Below, one piece after another: positions 57,056 to 64,000 of a stretch of 64,000 nucleotides of DNA (the stretch's first letter is position 1; every line of letters starts with the position of its first letter). The notes beneath the pieces are model-generated. The model did not search any database and had not been told where the DNA came from. It worked only from the letters and a program-made list of their open reading frames with translations. The stretch comes from Streptomyces sp. NBC_00433 (GTDB taxonomy: Bacteria; Actinomycetota; Actinomycetes; Streptomycetales; Streptomycetaceae), in assembly GCA_036015235.1 (NCBI GenBank), contig CP107926.1:4184001-4248000 (forward strand), written 5' to 3'. The position numbers were made by a program, and so were the translations under genes.

Positions 57056-57637
57056 TCAGTCGTCCGCGAGCAGGTCGTCGATGTGGGCCTCGCCCTCGCG
57101 GTAGCGGCGGGTGATCTCGGCCGAGCAGTCGTCGACGCTCTGCTGGAGGCGCTGCCTGCGGCCGGAGACCTGCTGCTCGTGGCGGGCCAGCCGGCCCATC
57201 GCGGCGTGCAGCTCGGGGTCGGTGCGGGCGTCGAGGTCGGACAGCTCGACCTCGGCGAGCATGTCGGCGGCGAGCCGCTGCACTCGCGGGCTCAGCGGGG
57301 TGCCCAGCGTGACGTGCCGGGCGGAGCGGACCCGGGACGGGCCGTCGGCGAGGATCTCCGGGAGCCGGTCGAGCACCGGCCCCTCCGGGCCGCCGGGCGC
57401 GCCCTCGGCAGACGCCGAGGCGCCGGCCCTGCGGCTCAGCTCGGCCCGCAGGATGTCGATCCGCCCGTGCAGCAGCCGGCGCAGATACGACAGGTCGGCC
57501 TCCTCGCGCTGGGCGTCCCCGCGCAGGGTGCGCAGCGCCGCCAGGTCGAGGTCGCCCAGGCCGGCTGCCGGGGTGTCCGCCAGCGGGCCGCGGGGCGCGG
57601 GCGGGCGGGACGGCCCTGGTGCGTCGGCCTTCAGCAT
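57056..57637 (-). CDS. rsiG: c-di-GMP-dependent anti-sigma factor of WhiG
   Basis: 193 residues with GGAAGGG upstream. Two helices each carry the c-di-GMP signature E-x3-S-x2-R-x3-Q-x3-D. The second is exact in HEQQVSGRRQRLQQSVDD. The first, in EADLSYLRRLLHGRID, has His in place of Gln. RsiG (formerly AmfC) binds two c-di-GMP molecules and holds WhiG inactive, which delays sporulation. The region between is a linker rich in Gly, Ala and Pro. Confidence 0.9.
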   Translation of the reverse strand: MLKADAPGPSRPPAPRGPLADTPAAGLGDLDLAALRTLRGDAQREEADLSYLRRLLHGRIDILRAELSRRAGASASAEGAPGGPEGPVLDRLPEILADGPSRVRSARHVTLGTPLSPRVQRLAADMLAEVELSDLDARTDPELHAAMGRLARHEQQVSGRRQRLQQSVDDCSAEITRRYREGEAHIDDLLADD

Positions 57638-58012
57638 GCGGTGGCCCTTCCTGGTGGGCGCCGGGGTTGGCGCCGCCGGCCCAGCGGCCCGCGGTGCCGG
57701 GAGTCTGTCCAGCGCCGGATGTGATCATGCCTGTCGTCCCCCGCCCGCAGCAGCCCGGGTGTGCCGGCCCCTGGGGGGCGGCGCGGACCCGGCGGAAGGC
57801 CGCCGGCGGAGATCCTGCCGTCGATGCTGCCACCTGCCCCCGGCACGGCGCAGCGAGTCTGCACCCGAACGGCCGTCGCGACAGTTGTGCGAGGCGGGCG
57901 GTCCGGCGCGCGCCGGAGCCCGTACGCGCCCCCGCGGTTTTTTCGCGAGCCCCCGCGTACCCACCGCCGACCCGGGTACGGGCGGTGTTCGCGCAACCGA
58001 CACAATGAGGCC
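57638..58012. other. Divergent intergenic rsiG/dtd
   Basis: 375 bases. Apart from GGAAGGG for rsiG (about 57,645) I see no gene, hairpin or repeat. Both promoters should lie here. The open frames crossing it are a by-product of GC bias. Confidence 0.5.
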
Positions 58013-58438
58013 ATGCGTGCGGTGGCCCAGCGGGTGAGCGAGGCGAAGGTCGTGGTCGACGGGCGGACCGTCGGCGCCGTCGAGGGTCCGGGGCTGTGCG
58101 TCCTGGTCGGGGTGACGCACGACGACACCCCGGAGAAGGCTGCGGCACTGGCCCGCAAGCTGTGGACGCTGCGCATCCTGCCCGACGAGCGGTCCTGCTC
58201 CGACATCGGGGCACCGCTGCTGGTGATCAGTCAGTTCACGCTCTACGGTGACGCCCGCAAGGGCCGCCGCCCCACCTGGAATTCCGCCGCGCCCGGCCAG
58301 GTCGCCGAGCCGCTGGTCGACGAGGTCGTCGCCCAGCTGCGTGCGCTGGGCGCGACGGTCGAGACCGGGGTCTTCGGCGCCGACATGAAGGTGTCGCTCA
58401 CCAACGACGGGCCCTTCACCGTCGTACTGGAGCTGTGA
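58013..58438 (+). CDS. dtd: D-aminoacyl-tRNA deacylase
   Basis: 141 residues from ATG 58,013. The two invariant motifs are present, [18 protein letters not shown] and [14 protein letters not shown] (the cross-subunit GP motif), with [13 protein letters not shown] at the start. Dtd removes D-amino acids and glycine from mischarged tRNAs. Length and ends are those of the family. Confidence 0.95.
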   Translation: MRAVAQRVSEAKVVVDGRTVGAVEGPGLCVLVGVTHDDTPEKAAALARKLWTLRILPDERSCSDIGAPLLVISQFTLYGDARKGRRPTWNSAAPGQVAEPLVDEVVAQLRALGATVETGVFGADMKVSLTNDGPFTVVLEL

Positions 58439-58465
58439 AGGGCCCCGCTGTCGAGCTGGGCCGCG

Positions 58466-59434
58466 TCAGGGCGCGACGACCGTCTCCTGGGTCGCCGCGG
58501 TGTCCTCGGCCAGCAGCGTCGCACCCTCCGGGGTGTTGCGCTTGACGACCGCGAGCGCGATCGGACCCAGCTCCCAGTGCCTGGCCGACGAGGTGATCGT
58601 GCCGACCGGCCTGCCGTCCTCGCCGTCTGCCGCGATCCGCACCTGGGCGCCGTGGCCGGGCAGCCGCACCTCGCTGCCGTCCAGGTGCAGGAAGACCAGC
58701 CGGCGCGGCGGGCGGCCCAGGTTGTGCACCCGGGCGACCGTCTCCTGGCCGCGGTAGCAGCCCTTCTGCAAGTGCACGGCCGCGTCCAGCCAGCCCAGCT
58801 CGTGCGGGATGGTGCGGTGGTCGGTCTCCAGGCCGAGCCGCGGGCGGTGCGCCTCGATGCGCAGCGCCTCGTGCGCCAGCACCCCGATGGGGGGACCCGC
58901 CTGGGCGGCGAATTCCTCCAGGCGCTCGCGCGGGACGAAGACCTCCCGGCCGTACGGCGTCTCCCTCACGGCCCATTCCGCGGGCGGCGCCGTGATCGAC
59001 CCGGCGGGCAGGTACACGACGGCGAACTGATCGGAGGCGTCGGCGGCCTCGACCCGGTAGAAGAACTTCATGCTCTCCAGGTACGCGAGCAGCGCCCCCT
59101 GCGTGCCGGGCTCGACGTGCATCCAGGTGGTGGCGCCGTCGTCGACCAGGTAGAGGGCGTGCTCGATGTGGCCGTGCGCGGACAGGACGAGCGCCTCGGT
59201 GGCCTGGCCCGGCGGCAGGCTCTCCACGTGCTGGGTGAGCAGCAGGTGCAGCCACGACAGGCGGTCGGCGCCGCTGACCGTCACCACACCGCGGTGCGAG
59301 AGGTCCACGAAACCGGTGCCGTCGGCGAGCGAGCGCTGCTCGCGGAAGAGGTCGCCGTAGTGTGCGGCCACCCCTTCGTCGGGGCCTTCCGCAGCGACGG
59401 CTCCGGGCAGCGACAGCAGGGGGCTCTTGGTCAT
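58466..59434 (-). CDS. ygfZ: Folate-binding YgfZ/GcvT-like protein
   Basis: 322 residues from ATG 59,434. GcvT-like fold with FVDLSHRGVVTVSGADRLSW and the YgfZ signature LQKGCYRGQETVARVHNLG, whose Cys is needed in Fe-S cluster repair. It probably assists Fe-S protein maturation using tetrahydrofolate. Convergent with dtd. Next to nur, as in other streptomycetes. Confidence 0.9.
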   Translation of the reverse strand: MTKSPLLSLPGAVAAEGPDEGVAAHYGDLFREQRSLADGTGFVDLSHRGVVTVSGADRLSWLHLLLTQHVESLPPGQATEALVLSAHGHIEHALYLVDDGATTWMHVEPGTQGALLAYLESMKFFYRVEAADASDQFAVVYLPAGSITAPPAEWAVRETPYGREVFVPRERLEEFAAQAGPPIGVLAHEALRIEAHRPRLGLETDHRTIPHELGWLDAAVHLQKGCYRGQETVARVHNLGRPPRRLVFLHLDGSEVRLPGHGAQVRIAADGEDGRPVGTITSSARHWELGPIALAVVKRNTPEGATLLAEDTAATQETVVAP

Positions 59435-59569
59435 GCCGTCAAGACTACGACCAGGCCGGTCGTATGACCGGATCGGCATTCCCCGAGGGGGCGGACGGCG
59501 GGGCTGCGGGGGCGGCACGGCTACGGGCCGGCGGGCTGCCGGGGCGGGAGGGCTACGGGGGCGGGACGG

Positions 59570-60001
59570 CTACGAGTCCGCCGCCTTGGCCGCGCAGTCC
59601 CGGCAGCGGCCGAAGATCGCGAAGTGCTTCATGTCGGTCTCGAAGCCGAACTCCGCCCGCAACCGGTCGCCGAGCGGCGCCGCCAGGTCCACGTCGGCCT
59701 CGGTGACCACGTCGCAGTCGCGGCACACCAGGTGCATGTGGTCGTGCCGGTCCGCGAGGTGGTAGGTGGGAGCGCCGTGCCCGAGGTGGGCGTGGCTGAC
59801 CAGGCCCAGCTCCTCCAGCAGCTCCAGGGTGCGGTAGACAGTGGAGATGTTGATGCCGGACGCGGTCCTGCGCACCTCGGAGAGGATGGCGTCGGGTGTC
59901 GCGTGCTCCAGGCACTCGACGGCCTCCAGCACCAGCTGCCGCTGCGGCGTCAGCCGGTAGCCGCGCCGGCGCAGGTCGGTCTTCCAGTCGGTGGTGACCA
60001 T
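59570..60001 (-). CDS. nur: Nickel-responsive Fur-family regulator Nur
   Basis: 143 residues from ATG 60,001. Winged helix GYRLTPQRQLVLEAVE and INISTVYRTLELLEELG. The metal ligands recalled for Nur are all present at the same numbers: H33, H86, H88, H90 (Ni site, HDHMH) and H70, H72, H126 (M site). Two CxxC pairs (CRDC and CRDC) are retained. Nur with nickel represses nickel uptake and sodF in Streptomyces. Confidence 0.9.
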   Translation of the reverse strand: MVTTDWKTDLRRRGYRLTPQRQLVLEAVECLEHATPDAILSEVRRTASGINISTVYRTLELLEELGLVSHAHLGHGAPTYHLADRHDHMHLVCRDCDVVTEADVDLAAPLGDRLRAEFGFETDMKHFAIFGRCRDCAAKAADS

Positions 60002-60132
60002 CCGGCCAGTGTAGGTCGCCCGGCGCGCGCAGGACCGTGCCGCGCGACCGCGGACCGCCGGCGGCGCTTCGGCCGACGGCTGTCGCGCGGCCGCTCGGAG
60101 GCGGCCCCGCGACGACGGCTGCCTGGTGACGG

Positions 60133-60696
60133 CTACTTGAAGAAGGCGATGCCGTCGTCGGGAAGGTCCTTGAGGTCGGCGACCCATTCCCGCGGGTCCA
60201 CGACCTTCTTCAGGTGCGCCGACATGTACGCCCGCAGCGGCACCGACGGGGTGGCCTTCTCGCCGACCCACATCAGGTCGCTGTTGACGTAGCCGTACAG
60301 CCGCTTGCCGCCGCTGTATTCGGGGGCGAAGGGCAGCCGGGCGACCGCGTCGGTGACCAGGTCGATCTGCGGCTTGCCCTCGGCCAGCTCGCCGGTCCAG
60401 ATCTCCACCACGCCCTCGTCGCGGGTGGTGGTGACGTCGACCTTGCGGTCCTCGCCGATGCGCCAGAAGCCGCTCTCGCTCTCCAGCGGCCCGACCTTCT
60501 TGCCCTCGTCGTCCAGGACCCAGGTGTGCGAGACGTACTCCAGGAAGGGCCGGCCGTCGTGGGTGAAGGAGACGGACTGCCCGAAGTTGCACTTCTCGGC
60601 GCCCGGGAAGTCGAAGACGCCCGCGCCCTCCCAGCGGCCGAGCAGGAAGACCAGCGGCACGAGGTCGGGGTGCAGGTCGGAAGGGATCTCGATCAT
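60133..60696 (-). CDS. Nitrobindin/FABP-family heme-binding protein
   Basis: 187 residues. The beta-barrel begins with GRWEGAGVFDFPGAEKC, the GxWxGxG motif of nitrobindins. Further strands include FLEYVSHTWVLDD, ESGFWRIGE and VEIWTGEL. A distal His expected near the C-terminus may be in YMSAHLKKV. Nitrobindins bind heme and isomerise peroxynitrite. Its ATG follows the stop of the 34-residue gene by one base. Confidence 0.8.
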   Translation of the reverse strand: MIEIPSDLHPDLVPLVFLLGRWEGAGVFDFPGAEKCNFGQSVSFTHDGRPFLEYVSHTWVLDDEGKKVGPLESESGFWRIGEDRKVDVTTTRDEGVVEIWTGELAEGKPQIDLVTDAVARLPFAPEYSGGKRLYGYVNSDLMWVGEKATPSVPLRAYMSAHLKKVVDPREWVADLKDLPDDGIAFFK

Positions 60697-60697
60697 G

Positions 60698-60802
60698 TCA
60701 GCGCTGGCCCTGGTAGAGCTTCTTCACCGCGTAGAAGGCGAACGCGGCCACGCCGACGCAGACCAGCACGAGCAGGATGTCGAAGTAATACTCAATGCGC
60801 AC
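60698..60802 (-). CDS. 34-residue single-pass membrane peptide
   Basis: GTG 60,802 with GAGGAG eight bases upstream opens RIEYYFDILLVLVCVG, continues VAAFAFYAVKKLYQGQR, and ends at TGA 60,698. One hydrophobic helix (about residues 8-24), with a Tyr/Asp/Glu-bearing N-terminus and a basic C-terminus. Its stop is one base from the nitrobindin ATG, so the two are surely one operon. No family name known to me. Confidence 0.75.
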   Translation of the reverse strand: MRIEYYFDILLVLVCVGVAAFAFYAVKKLYQGQR

Positions 60803-60830
60803 GGGTCGTGCTCCTCGCGAGGGCAGCGGG

Positions 60831-60863
60831 CAGGGCCGCGCACAAGTCTAGTGCGCGGCCCTG
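60831..60863 (-). terminator. Stem-loop terminator
   Basis: A 13-bp perfect stem CAGGGCCGCGCAC/GTGCGCGGCCCTG with a 7-base loop, 34 bases past the stop of the upstream gene. It separates the three-gene unit from the small peptide gene. Confidence 0.75.
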
Positions 60864-60896
60864 TCCCGGGCGCGGTCACCCCACGTGACGTGCCGC

Positions 60897-61733
60897 TCAG
60901 CCGAGCAGCTGGGCCTGCAGCCGTACGGTCTGCCGGAAGGCCTGCTCGGGCACGGCGCCGCCCTTGCGGGTCTGCCGGACCAGGGCGACGGTGTCGCCCG
61001 CGGTCACGAAGGCGTAGCGCGACATGCTCTCGCCGTAGGGGGCGGTCTCGCCGTAGCCGGAGATGTCCACGCCCTTGGGGACCGTGCGGTCGGCGAGGGT
61101 CCGGTCGGGCTTGTCGGTGGCGATGCCCTCCAGCGGCCTGCCGTCGGCGTCCGAGCCGATGACGTTGGCGTAGCCGGCGGAGATCGCCTGCAGCAGGTAC
61201 ACCTCGGTCCTGGTGCCGTCCGGCATCGTCCAGGCGCGGCCGGCGATGTGCCGCAGGCCCTGCTCCTTGAGGAACAGTTCCTTCTGCGCGCCGCCCCCGC
61301 CGTTCATCGCCTTCAGATACGTGGCCGTCGGCAGCCAGCCCCCGGCGCCGGGGAAGGCCGGGTCGGCGGTCGCGCCCTCGGGCAGCGGGACCAGCAGGGA
61401 CCGGACGTCGGCGTAGTGGATGCCGCCGGGATTGCGGGCGGTGTCCAGCGGGCGCGGCTTGCGCGCGGGCAGCAGCGGCAGCGCGAGCGGCGGGTAGGTC
61501 CAGCGCCCGTCGTCCGGCGTCGCGAGCCCGGGGAGCTTCGTACGCTCCGGGCGTGTCACCGCGTAGGCCGTCCCGGCGCCGAAGACCGCGAAGACCAGCA
61601 GCACGGACGTCCAGCGCAGCGTGACCCGCAGCGGCGGGGCCATGCCGCGGCGCGGGGCGGCGGCCTCCTGCGGGGCGTACGGCGGGGGCGGCGGCAGACG
61701 CGGGGGCGGCGGCGGTGCGGAGACCTCGGACAT
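60897..61733 (-). CDS. Membrane-anchored hypothetical protein, third of three
   Basis: 278 residues. A Pro-rich cytoplasmic lead (PPPPPRLPPPPP) is followed by one helix (about 38-58, WTSVLLVFAVFGAGTAYAV) and an external domain with YADVRSLLVPLPEGA and AFRQTVRLQAQLLG at the end. It resembles its two upstream neighbours in layout and ending. The ATG overlaps the previous stop as TGATG. Function unknown. Confidence 0.7.
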   Translation of the reverse strand: MSEVSAPPPPPRLPPPPPYAPQEAAAPRRGMAPPLRVTLRWTSVLLVFAVFGAGTAYAVTRPERTKLPGLATPDDGRWTYPPLALPLLPARKPRPLDTARNPGGIHYADVRSLLVPLPEGATADPAFPGAGGWLPTATYLKAMNGGGGAQKELFLKEQGLRHIAGRAWTMPDGTRTEVYLLQAISAGYANVIGSDADGRPLEGIATDKPDRTLADRTVPKGVDISGYGETAPYGESMSRYAFVTAGDTVALVRQTRKGGAVPEQAFRQTVRLQAQLLG

Positions 61734-62640
61734 CAGACGCCCTCCCCCGGTGCCTGGACACGGTCGAGCTGCTTGGCCATCAGCGCCACGGCGGCGCTCT
61801 CGCGCGCCTCGGGGCCCTCGACACGGAAGGTGACCATCAGGTCCCCCTCGGTGGCCTGGCAGTACAGCGCCTTGAGCCAGTCCAGCTGGTCGTCGTCCTT
61901 CGTCGTGGCGGTGCCGGGCACCACGCAGACCGCGTGCGGGTGGCCGGGCACCGCGGGGCCCTTGCCGAAGACGTCGGAGCCCTCGCTGAGCTTGCGGAAG
62001 GCCTCGGGCGCGGCGCCCGCGGCCAGCTTGTTGCCGACCTGCACGATCGTGATCTCGTAGGTGTCGCTGCTGTCCTCGCGGCGGAAGGTCCGCAGGGCCG
62101 CGCCCTTGATGTGCATGGCTCCAGCTCGGAGTCGATCTGCTTGCGCTCCTTCGCGGTGAGCTGGGAGGCGCCGTCGCCGCCCTCGGCCATCGACTTCGCC
62201 TGGGCGGCGTCGAGCACGGTGTCGTTGCCGTACTGCTGGTCGTCGGGGCCGGGCGCCAGCATCGGCTGCATCGGGAGCAGCAGCTCGCCGAGGTCGCCGT
62301 AGTGGGTGCCGCCGGCCGTCACTCCGTAGGCCTTGGTGGCGGCGGGGGCGGGCGCGGCGGTGGACGTGGCCCCGGCCTCGGCAGCGGGTCCGCCGTCCCC
62401 GCCGCCCCTGCCGAACAGCAGGTAGCCGCCGCCGACCAGGGCCGCGACGACCAGCAGCGCGCCGGCGACCAGCAGGTCCCGCCGCTCCTTGGACCGCGCG
62501 GGCGGGGCGGGTACGGGCTCCGCGGGTGCGGGTACGGGTACGGCTACGGGCTCGGCGGATACGGATACGGATATGGGCTCGGGAGGGGCCGCGGGCGCCG
62601 TCTCAGGTGCCGGCGCCGGCTCCGGGTGCTGCTCGGTCAC
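61733..62640 (-). pseudogene. Membrane-anchored hypothetical protein, frameshifted
   Basis: From GTG 62,640 one frame reads a Pro/Ala-rich lead, a helix (LLVAGALLVVAALVGGGYLL), then AGGTHYGDLGELLLPMQPM and ERKQIDSELE. The natural continuation, MHIKGAALRTFRREDSSDTY to AVALMAKQLDRVQ, is in the next frame to 61,733. One missing base at about 62,117-62,122 (GAGCTGGAG-CCATG) would restore a 302-residue protein. It could be a real mutation, a sequencing error, or, less likely, programmed. Confidence 0.7.
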
Positions 62641-63470
62641 AGCCGCTCCAGCTGCTTGGTGATCACGGACATGACGGCGTTCCTGGACACCGGGTGGACC
62701 GAGGTCACGTAGACCTCCACGTAGATGGAGCCGACCCTGGCCATCCCCACACCGACGTAGACCTTCAGGCCGTAGCCCTCGTCGTACGGGTCGGCGGAGG
62801 GCATGACCTCGCCGTCCTCGGTGCCGGGGACCGGGGTGGCGTAGTCCTGGTGGTCGCCGTCGCCGGCCTCGTTCTCCCGCAGCAGCTGCGAGGTGTACGG
62901 GCTCTGGTCGTCGCGGAACTGCGTGAGGCTGACATCGGTGTCGGTGAAGCTGCTGCTGCGGCCCACCGTCCAGCGGGCCTCGGCCGCCCGGCGGAAGCCG
63001 TTCTCCCCCAGCTCGCCGTATTCGGACGCCGGATCGTCCCACTGGTCGGCGACATCGGCCTGGGTGAGCCAGCCGCGGTCCGTCTGCTTGGCGCCCTTGG
63101 GCGTCGGCAGGACCAGCTTGAGCAGGTCGGCCTCGTAGACCGCGTTGCGGTCGTCGGCGGCCTTGGGCGAGGGCTGGGCCGGGGCCGCGCCCTTGGGCTG
63201 GGCGGGCGCGGCGGCGACCAGCGGCGGCAGCGGGGTGGGCGTGCGCCCGCGCTGCACCTGGTATCCGGCGCCCGCGCCGGCCAGCACGCCGAGCACGGCC
63301 GCGGCGGCGACGACCAGCGTCAGCCGCCCGCGGGCCATCGGCCGGTAGGGCTCGGGCGGCGGCGCGACCGAGGACGAGACGAGTTCGGGTTCGAACAGCG
63401 GGGCCGGGGGCGGGGTCGCGTCCCCGTCCTGACCTGTGTCACGGCGTGTTTCGCCGTCGGCGTCGTGCAT
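62637..63470 (-). CDS. Membrane-anchored hypothetical protein, first of three
   Basis: 277 residues. An acidic N-terminus, one helix (about 49-69, LTLVVAAAAVLGVLAGAGAG) and an external domain ending VSRNAVMSVITKQLERL. The end parallels AVALMAKQLDRV in the second gene, so the three are probably diverged paralogues. Its stop overlaps the next start as GTGA. No family recognised. Confidence 0.7.
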   Translation of the reverse strand: MHDADGETRRDTGQDGDATPPPAPLFEPELVSSSVAPPPEPYRPMARGRLTLVVAAAAVLGVLAGAGAGYQVQRGRTPTPLPPLVAAAPAQPKGAAPAQPSPKAADDRNAVYEADLLKLVLPTPKGAKQTDRGWLTQADVADQWDDPASEYGELGENGFRRAAEARWTVGRSSSFTDTDVSLTQFRDDQSPYTSQLLRENEAGDGDHQDYATPVPGTEDGEVMPSADPYDEGYGLKVYVGVGMARVGSIYVEVYVTSVHPVSRNAVMSVITKQLERL

Positions 63471-63617
63471 GGAGCCCCCCCAGGCGAAAGACGTACAAGC
63501 GTGCGATCAGCGGCACGCGGATTCGTATTATGTCCAGCCGGCGCGCGGTGCCCCCACCAATTTCCGGCCCGCGGGATGTGACCTGCCCCACAAGGTCGCA
63601 CCGCCTACGCTGGGCGG

Positions 63618-63980
63618 ATGGCGAAGAAGCTCGTGATCAAGGTGACGGCGGGCGCGGACGCGCCCGAGCGGTGCTCGCAGGCCTTCACGGTGGCGGCGGT
63701 CGCGGTGGCCAGCGGCGTGGAGGTCTCGCTCTGGCTGACCGGCGAGTCGGCGTGGTTCGCGCTGCCGGGGCGGGCGGCGGAGTTCGAACTGCCCCACGCG
63801 GCGCCGCTTCCCGACCTGATCGACGCGGTGCTGGCCGCCGGGGCGATCACCCTGTGCAGCCAGTGCGCGGCTCGGCGCGACATCGCCGAGAAGGACGTGA
63901 TCGAGGGCGTGCGCGTCGCGGGCGCGCAGCTCTTCGTCAGCGAGATCATGCCCGACGGTGTGCAGGCGCTGGTCTACTGA
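63618..63980 (+). CDS. DsrE-family protein
   Basis: 120 residues. KKLVIKVTAGADAPERCSQA, FTVAAVAVASGVEVSLWLTG and ITLCSQCAARRDI then FVSEIMPDGVQALV fit the DsrE/DsrF-like sulfur-carrier fold. A Cys-x2-Cys pair lies near residues 79-82. It may handle a sulfur or thiol relay, but most actinobacterial members are uncharacterised. Divergent from the three-gene unit. Confidence 0.82.
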   Translation: MAKKLVIKVTAGADAPERCSQAFTVAAVAVASGVEVSLWLTGESAWFALPGRAAEFELPHAAPLPDLIDAVLAAGAITLCSQCAARRDIAEKDVIEGVRVAGAQLFVSEIMPDGVQALVY

Positions 63981-64000
63981 GGGCTTTCCCGCGGAAGCCG

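Overview
The window is chromosomal DNA of a Streptomyces-like actinobacterium. The GC content is very high, GTG starts and 4-nt ATGA/GTGA overlaps are common, and several genes are typical of the group: msiK, the mycothiol glycosyltransferase mshA, the anti-WhiG factor rsiG, the nickel regulator nur and the phoR-phoP/phoU locus. The gene order from msiK to phoU fits the conserved Streptomyces core.

Bases 1-13,104 are a genomic island at a tRNA-Thr(UGU) gene (13,028-13,104, minus strand). The 43-base 3' half of that tRNA recurs perfectly at 123-165 and with 3 mismatches at 12,104-12,146, so two elements appear to be stacked head to tail. No integrase gene is visible. The larger element carries a minus-strand operon: an FxsB-type radical SAM/SPASM maturase, an FxsC-type TIR-like protein, a 1,305-residue FxsT-type protein (MinD-like ATPase, TIR-like, NB-ARC and TPR parts), an unknown protein with two roadblock-like halves, and a membrane antiporter-like protein. 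Divergent from it are a TIR-like/SEFIR fusion and a membrane-anchored unknown. No FxSxx-type precursor peptide was found. The small outer element carries a Uma2-like nuclease gene.

Bases 13,311-27,330 are core: msiK, a sugar nucleotidyltransferase, a DoxX-like protein, the carD-ispD-ispF-cysS-rlmB block, a lipoprotein, phoRP and the divergent phoU with PHO-box-like repeats, and a small Cys-rich protein. Bases 27,514-32,700 are accessory and decayed: a SUKH-like protein, a HigBA-type module with a frameshifted toxin, a tRNA-Gly 3' fragment, and the fused RepSA and integrase remnants of an AICE.

Bases 32,761-48,400 return to core and variable genes: gpmA, MFS transporters, mshA, a SpoIIE-type phosphatase, an XRE regulator with an HbhA-like protein, a SigJ-like sigma factor and a LysR regulator. 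Bases 49,228-53,299 hold a candidate peptide-modification locus: an E1/ThiF-like enzyme with an RRE-like N-terminus, divergent from a 24-residue ORF that overlaps a zinc M14 carboxypeptidase gene, plus a second paralogous M14 gene. The two M14 units share a 35-base upstream sequence. This is the best candidate for an undescribed system in the window.

Bases 53,500-63,980 hold asd and dapA-like genes, an Eis-type acetyltransferase, rsiG, dtd, ygfZ, nur, a nitrobindin-like protein, a 34-residue membrane peptide, three overlapping membrane-anchored protein genes (the middle one frameshifted) and a DsrE-like protein.
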